A stretch of 64,000 nucleotides of DNA from Rheum nobile (Eukaryota; Streptophyta; Magnoliopsida; Caryophyllales; Polygonaceae): assembly GCA_027886185.1 (NCBI GenBank), contig WOAB01000233.1:1-64000 (forward strand), read 5' to 3'. The position numbers and the translations under genes are program-made. Below, one piece after another: positions 1-11,384 of this stretch. The notes below the pieces were generated by a model. It was not told where the DNA came from. It was given only the letters and a program-made list of their open reading frames with translations, and did not search any database. The first letter of the stretch is position 1; each line of letters begins with the position of its first letter.

Positions 1-470
1 AATTACTTAGAATAACACCACCATATTTATCGTTGTTGATAATAGATAATTTAAATATTCATCAAGAATAAGGAGATTGAAATTAACATAATTATACCAG
101 CCTCATTTCAAAAAATGTTTCTAGCTTCTTTCTCTAGACAATAAATTTCGAGTTGGAGAGTCATTTTAAGGACAATTTAAATTTTATTGGTTTAGTGTGT
201 AAAGGCTTTAGTTATATCATCTCGATTTCAAAGACTCAAACCACAGTTATTTATAAAGGAAATACAATTAAAACCATATCGGTGAACCCAAAAAACTCTC
301 TCCTCTCTCTGAAAACCAAAACCCAAAAACTACAACCCACAACCTCACCAACAACACCATCAATTACAGTATGAACATTGACCTAAAAACCCAAACTCAT
401 CTCAACCCCCAATCAACAACTATCAGCAATACAAAACCTCAACCTCAACAAGACAACAACTCTCTCACAC
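1..470. other. No gene recognised
   Basis: AT-rich sequence without a convincing coding frame, splice pattern or repeat. The 73-codon frame near 153-374 has low-complexity composition and no recognisable domain. Confidence 0.5.
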
Positions 471-2300
471 TTACAAAATGGATTTTTTTCAAGGTTTTTT
501 CTTGAAAATCCTATCAACAACTCTTAAAGATATCTCTCACCAACAACTCTGGGGATATCCCATCAACAACTCTAGGGAAAACCTCTAATAAATTTAGAGG
601 TAAACTCCCATTAACAACGCTAGGGAAATCTCTAATTAAAATTTAGAAGAATCCCATTAACAACTAAGGGAAATCCCTCTTGAAAAGGTATCGATCTCTT
701 ATCTCTAAACCCCAATTTTCTACCTGAATAATTCTCAATTTTCCATTTGAAAACCCCTTATTTTTTGAGTCGTCTCTCCGTCTCGAATTTGCTCGCCTCC
801 GGTCGAGCAACACCATACACCACTACCATAGCTTTGTTTCTCCAGATCCGCCTTTTGAGTAATCTGAGCTCAAATTTGTAGATTTGGGTTCCTTAATAAA
901 CCACAACCCTTCATAGCATACAACTTCTAACCGTGATCAGTGCTATTTTGTAGCACATTTCTAGGGATTATTACCAGGTTTGAGACGCCATTTGGTGGGA
1001 TTTTATGCACAATTGGAGATTATGGAGTTGGAGCAGAGAAGTGTGGTTTTGGTGGTCTGGAGGAGCTTATTGGAGACATCTAGAAGAAGAGAAATTGACC
1101 ACCTGAGGAGACAAACAAGATCCATGAAGAAACCACGAGAGAAGGCGGTGAAGAAACCGCGACCAAGCCGCGGGGAGCAGAAGGCTGCGGCAAGATTTCC
1201 GAAGTAGATGGCGATAGCGAGGAGGCCGCGCCCGCGGCCGAATTATCAGAAATTAATTATGCACTTCGAGAGCAAACCGCGACCGCGGCCAAAAGGCGAC
1301 CGCGGCCATCAGCGGGAGTCAGCCCGACGCGCTCCGAACTTCTGTTTTCTTTTTCTGTTTTTCCTTTTTCGTTGTTTTATTTAATTCCGAATATAGTATT
1401 TTTCCTTTTTAGGGATGAGGTTTGTGATCTTGGACTTTAGGTTAACTTATTTAACCTAACTCCCACAGCCTCCATTCAGGATCCCATATAGATGAACCCC
1501 GGATTATCGTATGTTCAGTATTCAGAGTTTTTTCCCTTTCAACAATTATGTCTTTCAGTACTATGAGTACCTAAGCACCCATTGCTTAGCCCGCATGTGA
1601 AGCTTTTTCTATGGTTTGATTGCGAGGTAATTCTCTATTTTCTATTTCCTTTGGGTTTATATCTTTCTTCTTGCACTTATTCATATGGATTGTTATTGAT
1701 TTGACTAGACCGATCACCTAGTTAGGTTGAGTAATTATCTATTGCTAGGGTTTGTAATTGACCGGTCGGTGATTCTTTATCTAGAGTAGCATCCATAATT
1801 ATCTAGGACTGGTAGGACTAGATTATTATGAAAGAAGATTGATTGCATGTTAAATTATCGCGGGTTGTGATTATTTGACATGTATCCTGGTTTGATCCTA
1901 TGCCCCAATGCTATTATTGTTCTAAATCTTGATTGTTTCTTGTGCGTTCAATAATAAGAGTTGCTAGGACTGGTAGGACTAGTAACTATACAAGAATAGG
2001 GACATGAATAAACAAAGGAAAGGAATAGAGAGAACCTAGGACCAATCTACCATAGGAAAAGTGGATCTTGTTTGGCTAAGTGTTTTTCCCACATTTGATT
2101 ACACTCTTTGCTTATTTGCTTTGTTTACTTTCTTGATTACAAAACCAACCAAAAACTCCCCCTCTTGTTATTATTGCATGCGAACAACACATAGATTAAT
2201 CCCTTCCTTCCTGTGGATTCGATCCTTGCTTGCCCTAACTACTTGTTTAGGTTTGTCTAGGTTTATTTTGATTTAGTGGTATACGACAATTGCTTGTCAA
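470..2300 (+). mobile_element. Degenerate LTR-like remnant, Ty3/gypsy type
   Basis: Noncoding stretch with features common in plant gypsy LTRs. There is a C-rich, direct-repeat-laden start, a GC-rich block of CCGCGG palindromes at 1140-1330, and at 2210-2270 a motif (CTGTGGATTCGATCC followed by a GTTTAGGTTTGT-like tract) that often marks the end of the 5' LTR/leader in Athila/Tat-like elements. No internal coding region follows, and no second LTR or target duplication could be fixed, so the boundaries are guesses. It may be a solo LTR or an unrelated repeat. Confidence 0.35.
511..682. repeat. Degenerate short tandem repeat
   Basis: The phrase CAACAACTCTAGGGAAATC recurs about five times with changes and variable spacing (near 514, 541, 563, 612 and 656), often with a CTCTAATAAATTTAGA-like spacer. 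It is probably an irregular minisatellite inside the LTR-like remnant. Confidence 0.5.
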
Positions 2301-3560
2301 ACCGCGAACCAGATCTATGTATGGATGGCTTAAAAATGTCATAAGAAACCAAAACAGGTAAAAATTAAGAGGAAAAAAAACTCCTTGCTTCGCTCGACCA
2401 GGGAAAAATGCAGAACTCCTTCCTTCTTCGTTCACAACCTTCACACAAATTCGGGACAACCCAAAGCAAGTTCTTTGGAATAGTCTCCTGTTCAACACCT
2501 CCTTCAACAACTCTAGAATCCTCCATTACAAATACTAATGAACTCTTTCTCATGAAATTGATTTATCCTAACAAATTCTAACAGAACAATGGAACAAATC
2601 CCTCTTTCAATTTGTTCAAAACCTTCAGACCCTGATTTTGTCTGACAAAATGAACAACCTGCAAAAAAACAGAAAAGAAATAACAATAAAAAATAAAAAT
2701 TTAAGCTGGCTTCTTGCGGTGCAAGCTTAAAAACAAATTTGAATTTTTTTTTAATGAAGAACAAAGTACAAGTTGAACAATTTTTTGTTTACTTGGGCAA
2801 GTAACCCTTACCCCAAAGCTCATACAAAGAAAAATTCTTAATTAATATTTTTATGAAAAAAAATATTAATTTACAATCTCTATAACAAAATGACTTTTTT
2901 TCTCTATTAAAAAGTACTATCAATCAAGGTTATGTGTGATTGCTTCACAAGCAACAACCCCTTCCAAAATGTGTGTTGTTATCAACAAAATCAAAGCATC
3001 ATCTTTCTAAATTGATTGTGAAGCATATGATCGGTGTAGGCTTTCCCTGGTTTGTTTTGGTTCGAGATGTTGTTTCGGTTGAGGTCGAAGGCGTGATTTT
3101 GTAGTCTCTTTGTGTCGGAGTTTTGTCTAGGTGTTTCATCGCATTTCCAGTTGAGTGCCTTGCAGATTGCTCTCCGGCGGCACATCATATGCCTTGTAGA
3201 ATTTGTTCGTTCTAACCCCGTTTGTGTATCTCTTTGACCATCCCAGATTATGTTAGCTTCTTCATTTCATCTTGTTTGTTTCTCCTTTTACTCATTTTGT
3301 TGTTTGGTTTGTTTCATATCGATTTTGTCCGACTTTTGAGCCTCACTTGGACTCTCAATCTATCAGGATATATATGATATTTCGAATTCTTTCCTTATAT
3401 ATAAAAAAAAAACTCAAAAACCACATTAGTGTCAATGGACGGAAAGAAATAATCTTATTAAACCCAAACGGCAGCAAAAATTGCGTGACTTAGATTACAC
3501 GCACATGGCAACAGGTTGCCTTGAGACGAATGAGTAAGCACACAGAATGTAGATGTTAAA
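2301..3560. other. Intergenic, no gene recognised
   Basis: AT-rich sequence with short poly-A/T runs. Several short frames exist on both strands but show no domain, splice signals or codon bias that I trust. Confidence 0.5.
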
Positions 3561-3563
3561 CAT

Positions 3564-3701
3564 AAAGGAAGAAGAATGAGATCGATTCTTGATCCTATAA
3601 TAAATAATGTTTAGTAGTAATATCGGTAAAAAGGAAGATCACCTAATTTCACCACTAAACATTATTTATTATTAGTGTAAGATGCTTTGTCTTCTTCCTT
3701 T
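3564..3701. repeat. Imperfect inverted repeat (hairpin), MITE- or MIR-like
   Basis: A perfect 19-bp inverted repeat pairs 3597-3615 (ATAATAAATAATGTTTAGT) with 3654-3672. An outer 11-bp pair, 3564-3574 (AAAGGAAGAAG) with 3691-3701, extends the stem through a less regular middle. The total span is about 138 bp. This could be a small MITE or a pri-miRNA-like foldback. No target duplication was identified. Confidence 0.6.
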
Positions 3702-3896
3702 TACCTTCGCAAAAATCTTCGTTATTTTCTTGATTGTTTTCACTGCAATTTTTTTCCTGCTTTTTATTCACTCTTATAGAACGGTAGGTTTTTAAGTTTT
3801 TATAGTTCAACCTTTTTCAATATGTCAGGGTTTTAAAGCAAAACTTTAACTACAATTCATATAATGAACAAAGTACAGAAATGAATTTTAAGCTAA

Positions 3897-3960
3897 CTAG
3901 TGTAATCTGGTGCAATGCACCTGAAGTTTATAATATTTTTGTAACAATTAAGAATATATA
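3897..3960 (-). mobile_element. Helitron-type 3' terminus (minus strand)
   Basis: Read on the minus strand, a short hairpin at 3909-3921 (GGTGC-ATT-GCACC) is followed by a spacer and ends in CTAG with T as the next base. This is the CTRR|T architecture of Helitron 3' ends. The same ACTAG|T end occurs at 39304 and 42846. The 5' end of this copy was not found, so only the terminus is called. Confidence 0.5.
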
Positions 3961-4432
3961 CAGATAACTATTATTATAATTAACAATAGACTAATCATAA
4001 TTACTTTAAATTTTTAATTTTTTTTGTTAATAACTTTTTTCTTATTTTTATGAGTATAACTCATGAATATTTTTTATGGAATAACTCATGAAAGCTAAAA
4101 TATTTATAAAATTATATATTTTCTTGTTAACTATTAGATTTGCCAAAAACATGATTAATGAAGGGTGCACACACATCGAATATTTGTACATCTTTTTTCC
4201 AATTTCTAATTAATCGGATTTTTCATAATGATTTTTAGATTTTTATAATTGTGTTTCGAACTTTTAAGAGGTTGACAATATAGATTGTTATCAGGACTAT
4301 AAAATTCCCCAAGCCGCTAGGTTCCGATAAATTTTTGATAAGTTATTTTGAGTCTGCAACTTGGCTCGACACTATGAGTTATATAATATAATAGCTTTGA
4401 GCATCAGACCAACTTGTACACCCCAAATAACC

Positions 4433-4612
4433 TAAAATCCTCTAATCCACTATTATATTTTACTTTATGGTCCATTTATTTTAATTGGTCAAAATAATTT
4501 ACGATGTCAAATAGGATTATTTATTTAAAAGAAATAATGAAAAAGATCCACATGAGCCAATCAAAATGAATAGACCATAAAATATACTAGAAAAATGACT
4601 AGAGGATCTTTA
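4433..4612. mobile_element. MITE with about 60-bp terminal inverted repeats
   Basis: The first 60 bases (starting TAAAATCCTCTAATCC) match the reverse complement of the last 60 (starting TAAAGATCCTCTAGTC) with scattered differences. Both arms include a TTTATGGTCYATT-like core and ATTGG near the inner edge. The element is about 180 bp with no coding capacity. The superfamily is not decided because the target duplication is ambiguous. Confidence 0.75.
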
Positions 4613-4757
4613 ATCCATATAACTTACCTAGAGTTATCATAATGAATCAAGTCCCAAATGTTCGCGTAGACTCGATAACAACCTTTGATCGACACCATCT
4701 CTCAACATCTCGAAAAACATCCACAAAATAATATAAATCGGGTAAAAATTGCAACCA

Positions 4758-4766
4758 TTAATTTAA
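4758..4766 (+). repeat. Left target-site duplication of the MULE
   Basis: TTAATTTAA directly precedes the left terminal inverted repeat and is repeated exactly at 20033-20041 just after the right one. Nine bases is the usual duplication length for Mutator-superfamily insertion. Confidence 0.9.
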
Positions 4767-4850
4767 GGCGTATTAGCAAAAATATCAGATTTGCTTTTGC
4801 CAGTTGCAGAAATCCAAGATTTTCAACGGAATTGCAAAAGTATCAGAATT
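4767..4850 (+). repeat. Left terminal inverted repeat of the MULE
   Basis: Imperfect inverted match to 19945-20032. The outermost 17 bases after the first three agree except for one indel (TATTAGCAAAAA core). Confidence 0.85.
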
Positions 4851-5299
4851 CTGTACGGATTCTGGCATTCTTGCTATTGTGGAGTGTGGAATTTAGCTTT
4901 TGTTTTAAATAGAAAATGGGTAAAAACTGGCTAATATTATGTCTAAAAATATAAAAGAAATGGTTAATCTCTCTTAATGAGGTTGAAGCCGCCGGTGGAC
5001 AGAGGCATTACATCAGTGTGAAAAAATTCAGCAAAGTGGACTTCGAATTGGCGGGTAAGTTTCCCTCCAAAAAATCTGGCCTCCCTCAACCTTTAATCCC
5101 TCCAGCTAACCTCCCTTGAAAAAAACCCTGAATATTCCTGGAGAACTTAAAAGCAGCCTGACCAGTTATTACACGTGAGATATTTCGCACCTGATATTTA
5201 ACACCTGACGCTTGCAAATACAGCTTGAATGGGTAAGTAAATTCTCCTGAAAAACAATCAATTTCCCCCCTCTTGTTCTGTATACGTGAAGTTCAAAAA

Positions 5300-8200
5300 C
5301 CTTATTTATTTGTAGGTTCGAACTAGTGTATGTGACGTTCATCAGTGGTGGGAGAATGGAAAGAATAAGGGAAAAGGTGGTTGTATGAGGGTGATAGAAT
5401 AGTGAAAGCCATGTTGCTTTCCCCTGACATGGACCTTGGCTACACTGCGCAACAATGGACTGAGAAGAACCCATTTGATGAAGAAAAATTGATTGTGCAA
5501 TACGCTTATGAAAATAAACCAGAACTTACACCCATCTTTATAAATGATGACGACGATCTTGCTAGCGTTCAAGTTCTTGAACATATGTGGAGAAAATTCA
5601 GCAAAGTGGAATATTGCGTTGTCACCCAACCTTTTAAAGAAGGAAGAGATTCGAAGTGAAAGGGCTGAACATCGTATTCTTCCTTCAACAGCTTCACCAC
5701 GAACTCAAAGCCAGAGCCAAGATAATAAAGACTTTTTCAGGTCATTTTTTAAACAAGACAGAGCACCTCACACAGATGTCAGGTCGATTGATGAAATTAT
5801 TAAAGCTGACAACGATGCAGAGTTAAGGAGATTAAAAAGGGATGAAGTGAGGGGGAAATACAAGAGAAATTGTCCCCTGATAGTGGAAGACATTATATCA
5901 TTGAGCAGCGATGATGAGGACATTGAAGGTGCTACATCCAGAAACAAAGGGAAGCAGGCTATGACTGATTATGCCAACAGTGGAGTTTCTTTGGAGGATG
6001 AAATAGAAGATGGCTTTGACTATGAGGGCTATTATGAATCAGTGATGATGATTGTGTTGATGGTGTGGAAGGGTTAGGGTATGCTTCAGGGGATGATGTG
6101 AATACAGTTGGTCTAGATGATGTGTGGGAAGAAATTAATGGCATTGAGGGAACACAGAACGAGGAGCAAATAGAGGATGATAAAGAAGAAGAGGTTGATG
6201 TTGATGAAGACATGAGTAGAGTGCTTCAAAAGAGGTACTATCCATCGGAGATGGAAATGTTAGTTGAAGATGAGGAAACAAGTGCAAACAAGTCCTCATA
6301 TCCAACAATGAAGGTTGGTCAACTCTTCAATTGTAAGGAAGAGTTCAAAGCTTCACTCTTCTCCCTGGCAATGGAAAACTTCTATGAGATGCGTGTGAAG
6401 AGGTCCGATAAGTCCAATTATGAAGTTGCGTGCGTTGACGACAAATGCAAGTTTTTTTGTCGTGGCTCATTGTATCGAAAAACGTCGTTGTTTATGGTGC
6501 GACAATATGTTGCAGATCATACCTGTGGCATGAGAGTAAACCACAATCACCACAAAGGAGCAACTTCTCGGCTGATTGCCGATAAAGTACTTCACAAGTA
6601 TGGTTTTCTTGCATTTGAATATATTTTTGTGATCAAAGGCCAATACGAATGCATGTATTGATTCACTTCGTTACATCTCAGGTTTTTAAACGGCCGTAAA
6701 GGCCTACTTGCTTCAGAAATTCAGGATTTCATGTTACATCAAGGGATAAGGACAAGCTACTACAAAGCCAATCGAGCGCGGCTCTTCGCCCAGGTCATGG
6801 CACATGGTACAGCTGCGGATAGCTACAAGGCAATGTACTCTTACATGCACATGTTACAGAAATCTAATCCGGGAACATACACGAGAATAGTCAGAGATGC
6901 TGAGCAACGCTTCAAGTACGTCTTCTGGACTTTAGGTCCATGGATAAGAGCAGCACCACATCTGAAAAAGGTCAGTATTCAGTCGTGATGTTGTTACGTC
7001 AGGAGATATAGTTACTTTGTCAGGTAAATCTACTATATGACTGAATATGTGACAAACAGAAAATAGTTATGCGTGTGTCAGGGCAACATCTGAGAAATAG
7101 TCAATTTGTCAGGCTATATACCGTAGTTTCAAAGCTTATAACTCTGTTGTCAGGGCAACATCTGAGAAAATAGTTCTGCGTGTGTAGGTAATATCAGTTG
7201 ATGGCACTGACCTCTCAACCAAGTTCAAGGGGATACTTCTGTTGGCAACGACACAAGATGGAAACGACCAAATATATCCCCTTGTTGTTGCCGTTGTTGA
7301 TAGTGAGAACGATGATGCATGGTCATTTTTCTTCAGTGAATTGAGGCTTGTTGTCCTGATCATCCCGAGTTGTATTTCGTGTCTGATCGTCATCTTAGCA
7401 TTGGGAAGGGTCTGAGAAATAGCTATCGTTTCGCCAAGCATGGATATTGCATATATCACATATACCAAAACTTCAAGAGGAAGTTTGGTAGGCAAGACCT
7501 CTTCGGCATATTCAAAAAAAGCTGCCCATGCTTACACAGTAGCTGAGTTCAATCATCAGTTTGCTCAAATAACAGCTGCATCTTCAAAGATTGGTCAATA
7601 TCTAAAAGAAGCTGGAGTTGAAAATTGGGCGAGAGCGCATTTTCATGGGAACAGGTTTAACATCATGACAAGCAACAACGCCGAGTGTCTCAATGGCTTG
7701 TGGAAAACACAGCGTCAGTGGCCTATTCTTGCTCTGTTTGATGCGATTGTTGAGACCATTTCTAAATGGTTTTGTCAAGAAGGGAAGCGACCTCAAACTG
7801 GGACCAATACTTGTCACCATCTGTGTACACGCTGGTAGAGGTGAACTACAGAAGGGCAGCAAAGATGAGTGTTCGAAGACTAAGCCAGTTTGAAGCGGAG
7901 GTCATGGTAGGAACTTGTAGATACTCGGTGAACCTTAATGCTCGTACATGTGATTGTAACATGTTCCAGATTGATAAAGTTCCTTGTGCTCATGCCATAG
8001 CGGTTGCAAGTGATAGGGGAGTGCGACTCACTGATCTCGTCCATCCCATGTTCAAGAACGAGTGCGTGAGAGAAGTGTACAAGGAAACTGTGCATCTTGT
8101 TCCTCCCACAGGCCGATGGTCAATTCCTGAAGTCGTGTCATCCATTCCATGCTGTCCACCAAATGTAAAACGTCCTCCTGGAAGGCCACGAATTAACCGA

Positions 8201-8325
8201 TACAGGGCGACGTGGGAGGGGAACTATACTAGGAGGAGGCGGGTGTTCGTATTGCGGCAACCAAGGCCACAACAAGCAGTACTATAGGAGGAGAAGGACT
8301 GATGATGGACAATCATAGGAAGAGA
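5300..8325 (+). pseudogene. MuDR/MURA-type MULE transposase, frameshifted
   Basis: Recognisable parts occur in order but in changing frames: a PB1-like N-terminal segment (about 5340-5650); an acidic linker; the plant MuDR DNA-binding domain (about 6280-6610); a likely intron (about 6613-6682); a helical segment; a second likely intron (about 6970-7187); the catalytic domain with a V-D-G-T motif near 7200, an S-D-R-H motif near 7372 and a C-x-x-H motif; a SWIM zinc finger (C-D-C then C-A-H, about 7948-7995); an R-P-P-G-R-P-R AT-hook-like stretch; and a terminal zinc knuckle. Frame changes are needed near 5383, 5650, 6040, 7340, 7515 (a run of seven A) and 7770, and again near 8240 to read the knuckle. 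The last knuckle cysteine is replaced by Tyr. It is probably inactive unless the frameshifts are assembly errors. Confidence 0.88.
7017..7187 (+). repeat. TTTGTCAGG-rich intron of the transposase
   Basis: The inferred intron between the helical and catalytic exons carries TTTGTCAGG-type words at 7016-7024 and 7105-7113, plus two copies of GTCAGGGCAACATCTGAGAAA (7077 and 7151 regions). These are the reverse orientation of the CCTGACAAA module found elsewhere in the element. Confidence 0.55.
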
Positions 8326-8539
8326 ATGGGTTAGTTTTTTTTGGGTTTACAATTGTCACCATGTTGTTGTTTTTGGGTGTTTATGCTAGTAAATGTTGTT
8401 GTTGGGTGTTTCATGGAAAAGATGTATGGTTTAAGTCTATATAGGCGTAAACCACACCTCTTTTTTGTGGGGGCTTCCTTTTGGATGATATACAAAGTAC
8501 ATAAATTAAATATTTTGCTTAAGATTTACTTGTCATCTT

Positions 8540-9310
8540 GAACCTTCATAAGAACCCTAGAATCAGGTGCGAAGTTGTACTGACAAAGTTCTTAGGTTCT
8601 CTGCAAACGTTGCATTTTGTCCTGTCATCATCTTTGCTTAATAGTTGATGACTTGTCAGCATGAGTCAGTGGTAAACTCCTCACAAGGAGAACCCATAAG
8701 ACTGTAGAACACCCTGTAAAACAACGTATATGTTCTGACATAATCATTTGCTCGAGGAAAACCTAAAACATGCAAAACGACCTGTAACGCCACAATACGT
8801 CCTGTAAAACCCTAACATGCTCTGACAAAGGTATTTAAAAAACCTAATGAATAAACACAATCATGGTGCGAAGTTGTACTGACAAAGTTCTTAGGTTCTC
8901 TGCAAACGTTGCATTTTGTCCTGTCATCATCTTTGGGTTAAGAGTTGATGACTTCTCAGCATGAGTCAGTGTTAAACCCTATAAATGACAACCCATAAGA
9001 TTGTAGAACACCGTGTAAAACAACGCTTATGTCTTCACATACTCATTTGCTCGAGGAAAACCTTATACATACAAAACGACCTGTAAAGCCACAATACGTC
9101 CTGTAAACGCCTAACATGGTCTGACAAAGGAATCTACAAAACCTAGTGAATAAACACAATCATCTGCGAACCCATTTCAGTTGCGAAGTCTATAAATGAA
9201 CCTTCATAAGAACCCTAGAATCAGGTGCGAAGTTGTACTGACAAACGTAATACATAAATACGACCTGTAATTCACAATACGTCCTGTAAAACTCCAACAT
9301 GGTCTGAACC
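8540..9310. repeat. Tandem duplication, about 300-bp unit, 2.3 copies
   Basis: Copy 1 starts at 8566 and copy 2 at 8865 (GGTGCGAAGTTGTACTGACA). A partial third starts at 9224. The leader AACCTTCATAAGAACCCTAG precedes copies 1 and 3. Units contain TCTGACAAAGG, ACGACCTGTAA and AATACGTCCTGTAAA words, linking them to the CCTGACAAA...CTGTAA module. The block lies just 3' of the transposase. Confidence 0.8.
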
Positions 9311-9479
9311 TTATAAACAGAAGCATTATATTACGTTGTTCAACTTTAAACAAAACGTGCCCTTCACATGGCATTCCCACACACAAAAGAACAAAAAAAC
9401 TAGCATTGCAAAGTTCATACATTATAAACACTTATGCACACATACTCAGAAACTACACTGTTATGAAAACATTATCCCA

Positions 9480-9922
9480 TCAAGATAGATATCGGGACTT
9501 CAGCTTTCCCTCCAGCGACTGAGCATGGTCCAACACCCTTTTTATGTTGAGCTCAGTGAAGGTGGTATCCCATTCAGTCTGCAGAAACACAAATTAAGCA
9601 TCGTAGGCACGGCCCTTGCACATAGGAAGAAAATATACAACAAAAGCCTTACCAGTCTAAGCTTTAGCTTGATCCGGGCCTTTTCTTCTTCGGTCTGAGA
9701 CCCTTCCGGACTCACAGCAGTAAGCTCCTGCCCGAGGCGGCGCAAATCCTTAATTAAACTTACCAACTCCAAATCTCTGGCCACAATGTTGCGATTGTAC
9801 TCCTGGAATTCGGCCTCGGTCATCTTCCGGCCTCCAACATGATCCTTCACTTCACGGGCAGATTGAAGCAGTTCATTTACGTATAAGTATGTCCCAGTCA
9901 CAATGTGATGTTCTCCCGCCAT
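9480..9922 (-). CDS. Two-exon 122-aa orphan protein carried by the MULE
   Basis: Exon 1 is 9922-9653 (90 codons, ATG at 9922). It joins exon 2 at 9578-9480 through an intron with GTAAGG donor and TTTCTGCAG acceptor, keeping frame and ending in TGA. The product is predicted to be helical and charged, with a mid-protein E/K/R-rich stretch, and has no signal peptide or membrane segment. I recognise no family. Both splice signals are canonical and the frame is intact, which argues for a real gene rather than chance. It sits convergent to the transposase inside the MULE. It could be an element-specific accessory factor or a captured host gene. No function is assigned. Confidence 0.7.
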
Positions 9923-10140
9923 GAATTTAGAGTATAGAGAGGGATTATTTGAAGAACGTGGGAGTGGGACTATTTGGGAAAGTGGGAGTGTTTGGAGATC
10001 CTTGGTAGAGAACTTTGGTAATGGACCGGTGAGTATTTGAAGAGACTTGGTAGAAAAGATTTGGGCAAGTAAGGGTGTACTTTTAGTGAAATTTTTAAGG
10101 GGTCAAATCAGAATGAAAAATTTCAAACTTACCCTCTTAT

Positions 10141-10180
10141 TTCAAAGTGACCTGACAAACCTGAATACGTACTGTAACAA
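10141..10180 (+). repeat. CCTGACAAA/TACTGTAA module
   Basis: CCTGACAAA at 10151-10159 is followed by ATACGTACTGTAA at 10165-10177. It is one clean example of the module dispersed through the MULE. Others lie near 10859, 13038, 13278, 14324, 14486, 14921 and 15109. Confidence 0.7.
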
Positions 10181-11180
10181 TTTGTATAATGCCTGAGAAA
10201 CCCGAAAAGGTAAAAACTATGTACGATGTTACATATCTCAGAAACAGAACAAGCATTAATCGTCAGTCCACATATGGTTGTTTGCAAGGCTTATAACTAC
10301 GTTGTCAGGGCAAATTTTGAGTATGTAGAGAAGGAAGTGCGAGCATCGAAGTATTTTTAATAACCTTGCTCCAGAGCCTGGGAAAAGCATTAAGACCTCG
10401 TTTGGTACGATTTTCATGTCAATCTGAAAACTTAAAATTTATTTCACTCCTTGTGTAATGGGCCATTCCAAGCTGAAGGAACATTTTCATTCCATCTAAA
10501 AAAACCCAACGTTTCATCCATTCCAGCAAAATTGATCTACTTATTTTTTTCATAATCGCTCCTCTTAATCGAAAATTGCTAATGCGCCTCATAATTACTA
10601 AATAATGGACTAATATTAATTATTTATATTCAATAATATTAATTATTTTCATTGAAAAACTTGATTATTTTTACTGATAATAAAATCTATTAAATAAAAT
10701 TGGTCCCGTTATATTATTTTACCTATTCAAAATAACTCATTGCAAATACAACATTAAGTGACAACCTGAAAACTTACCCTAGAAGAGTTAAGTGGAAAGG
10801 ATAAGGATGACGTCAGCTGAAGATTTATTCAAAAGCCGATGTTGTGTACTTATTATGGCCTGACAAAGCAGCAAACGTCTTGTACGACTTTAATACTGCC
10901 TGACTGCATCAAATGTAGTTGCAAATAATAGAGAGTATCTTATCCCTCTTGAAATAGTTTAAAAACCCAATTAAATTTTCATTTTAGGGTCCCTTTAATT
11001 TTGAAAAACTGTAAATGTGGAAGTTTTTGTACAGTGTAAAAACCCATTTCATACTCTTTTGGTTTAAGGTGGAAGCTTGTATACAGTTTTTTAAGTATTT
11101 GTAAACGGTGTCAACAACGCTTGAATTTTGTGGACTGCACTCTGCATATAAGAAAAAGATGTTGACCTGACACACATCAC
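10180..11180. other. Noncoding spacer inside the MULE
   Basis: AT-rich spacer with another CCTGACAAA copy at 10859-10867 and a GACCTCGTTTGGTAC string near 10396 that resembles some MITE ends but has no partner. No gene recognised. Confidence 0.5.
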
Positions 11181-11255
11181 ATCAGGCATTGAACTTTCAT
11201 TTCATTTCTCTTTCTTTAATAAAAACAAGAAAAACAAAGTATGGGCACAAGGAAT

Positions 11256-11372
11256 ATCCTCTTCTGGAGAGGGCACGAAAGAGGAACACCGTCATCATCG
11301 AAAATTGGCACAGAAGCAAAAACAAAGAACAACGCAGAGTCGAAAGAGGAACACCGTCTTCGAAAAGTTGCC
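11256..11372 (+). repeat. Short duplication upstream of the GRF gene
   Basis: CGAAAGAGGAACACCGTC followed by a TCATCGAAAA- or TTCGAAAA-type tail occurs twice (around 11277 and 11341). It lies just before the favoured start codon and probably in the leader. Confidence 0.5.
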
Positions 11373-11384
11373 CGACATTGTAGG

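Noticed and set aside
980..1207. 75-codon Arg-rich frame
   Set aside because: It lies in a GC-rich repeat block of an LTR-like segment, with no family, promoter or splice evidence.
2840..2880. TTAATTAATATTTTT...AAAAATATTAATT palindrome
   Set aside because: Low-complexity AT sequence. Such a match is expected by chance in this composition.
5300..8325. Treating the transposase frame changes as introns only
   Set aside because: Two clear introns are accepted, but the other changes lie within conserved motifs without GT-AG signals, or at an A7 run, so frameshifts fit better.
10390..10720. Possible MITE starting GACCTCGTTTGGTAC
   Set aside because: No matching inverted end or target duplication was found nearby.
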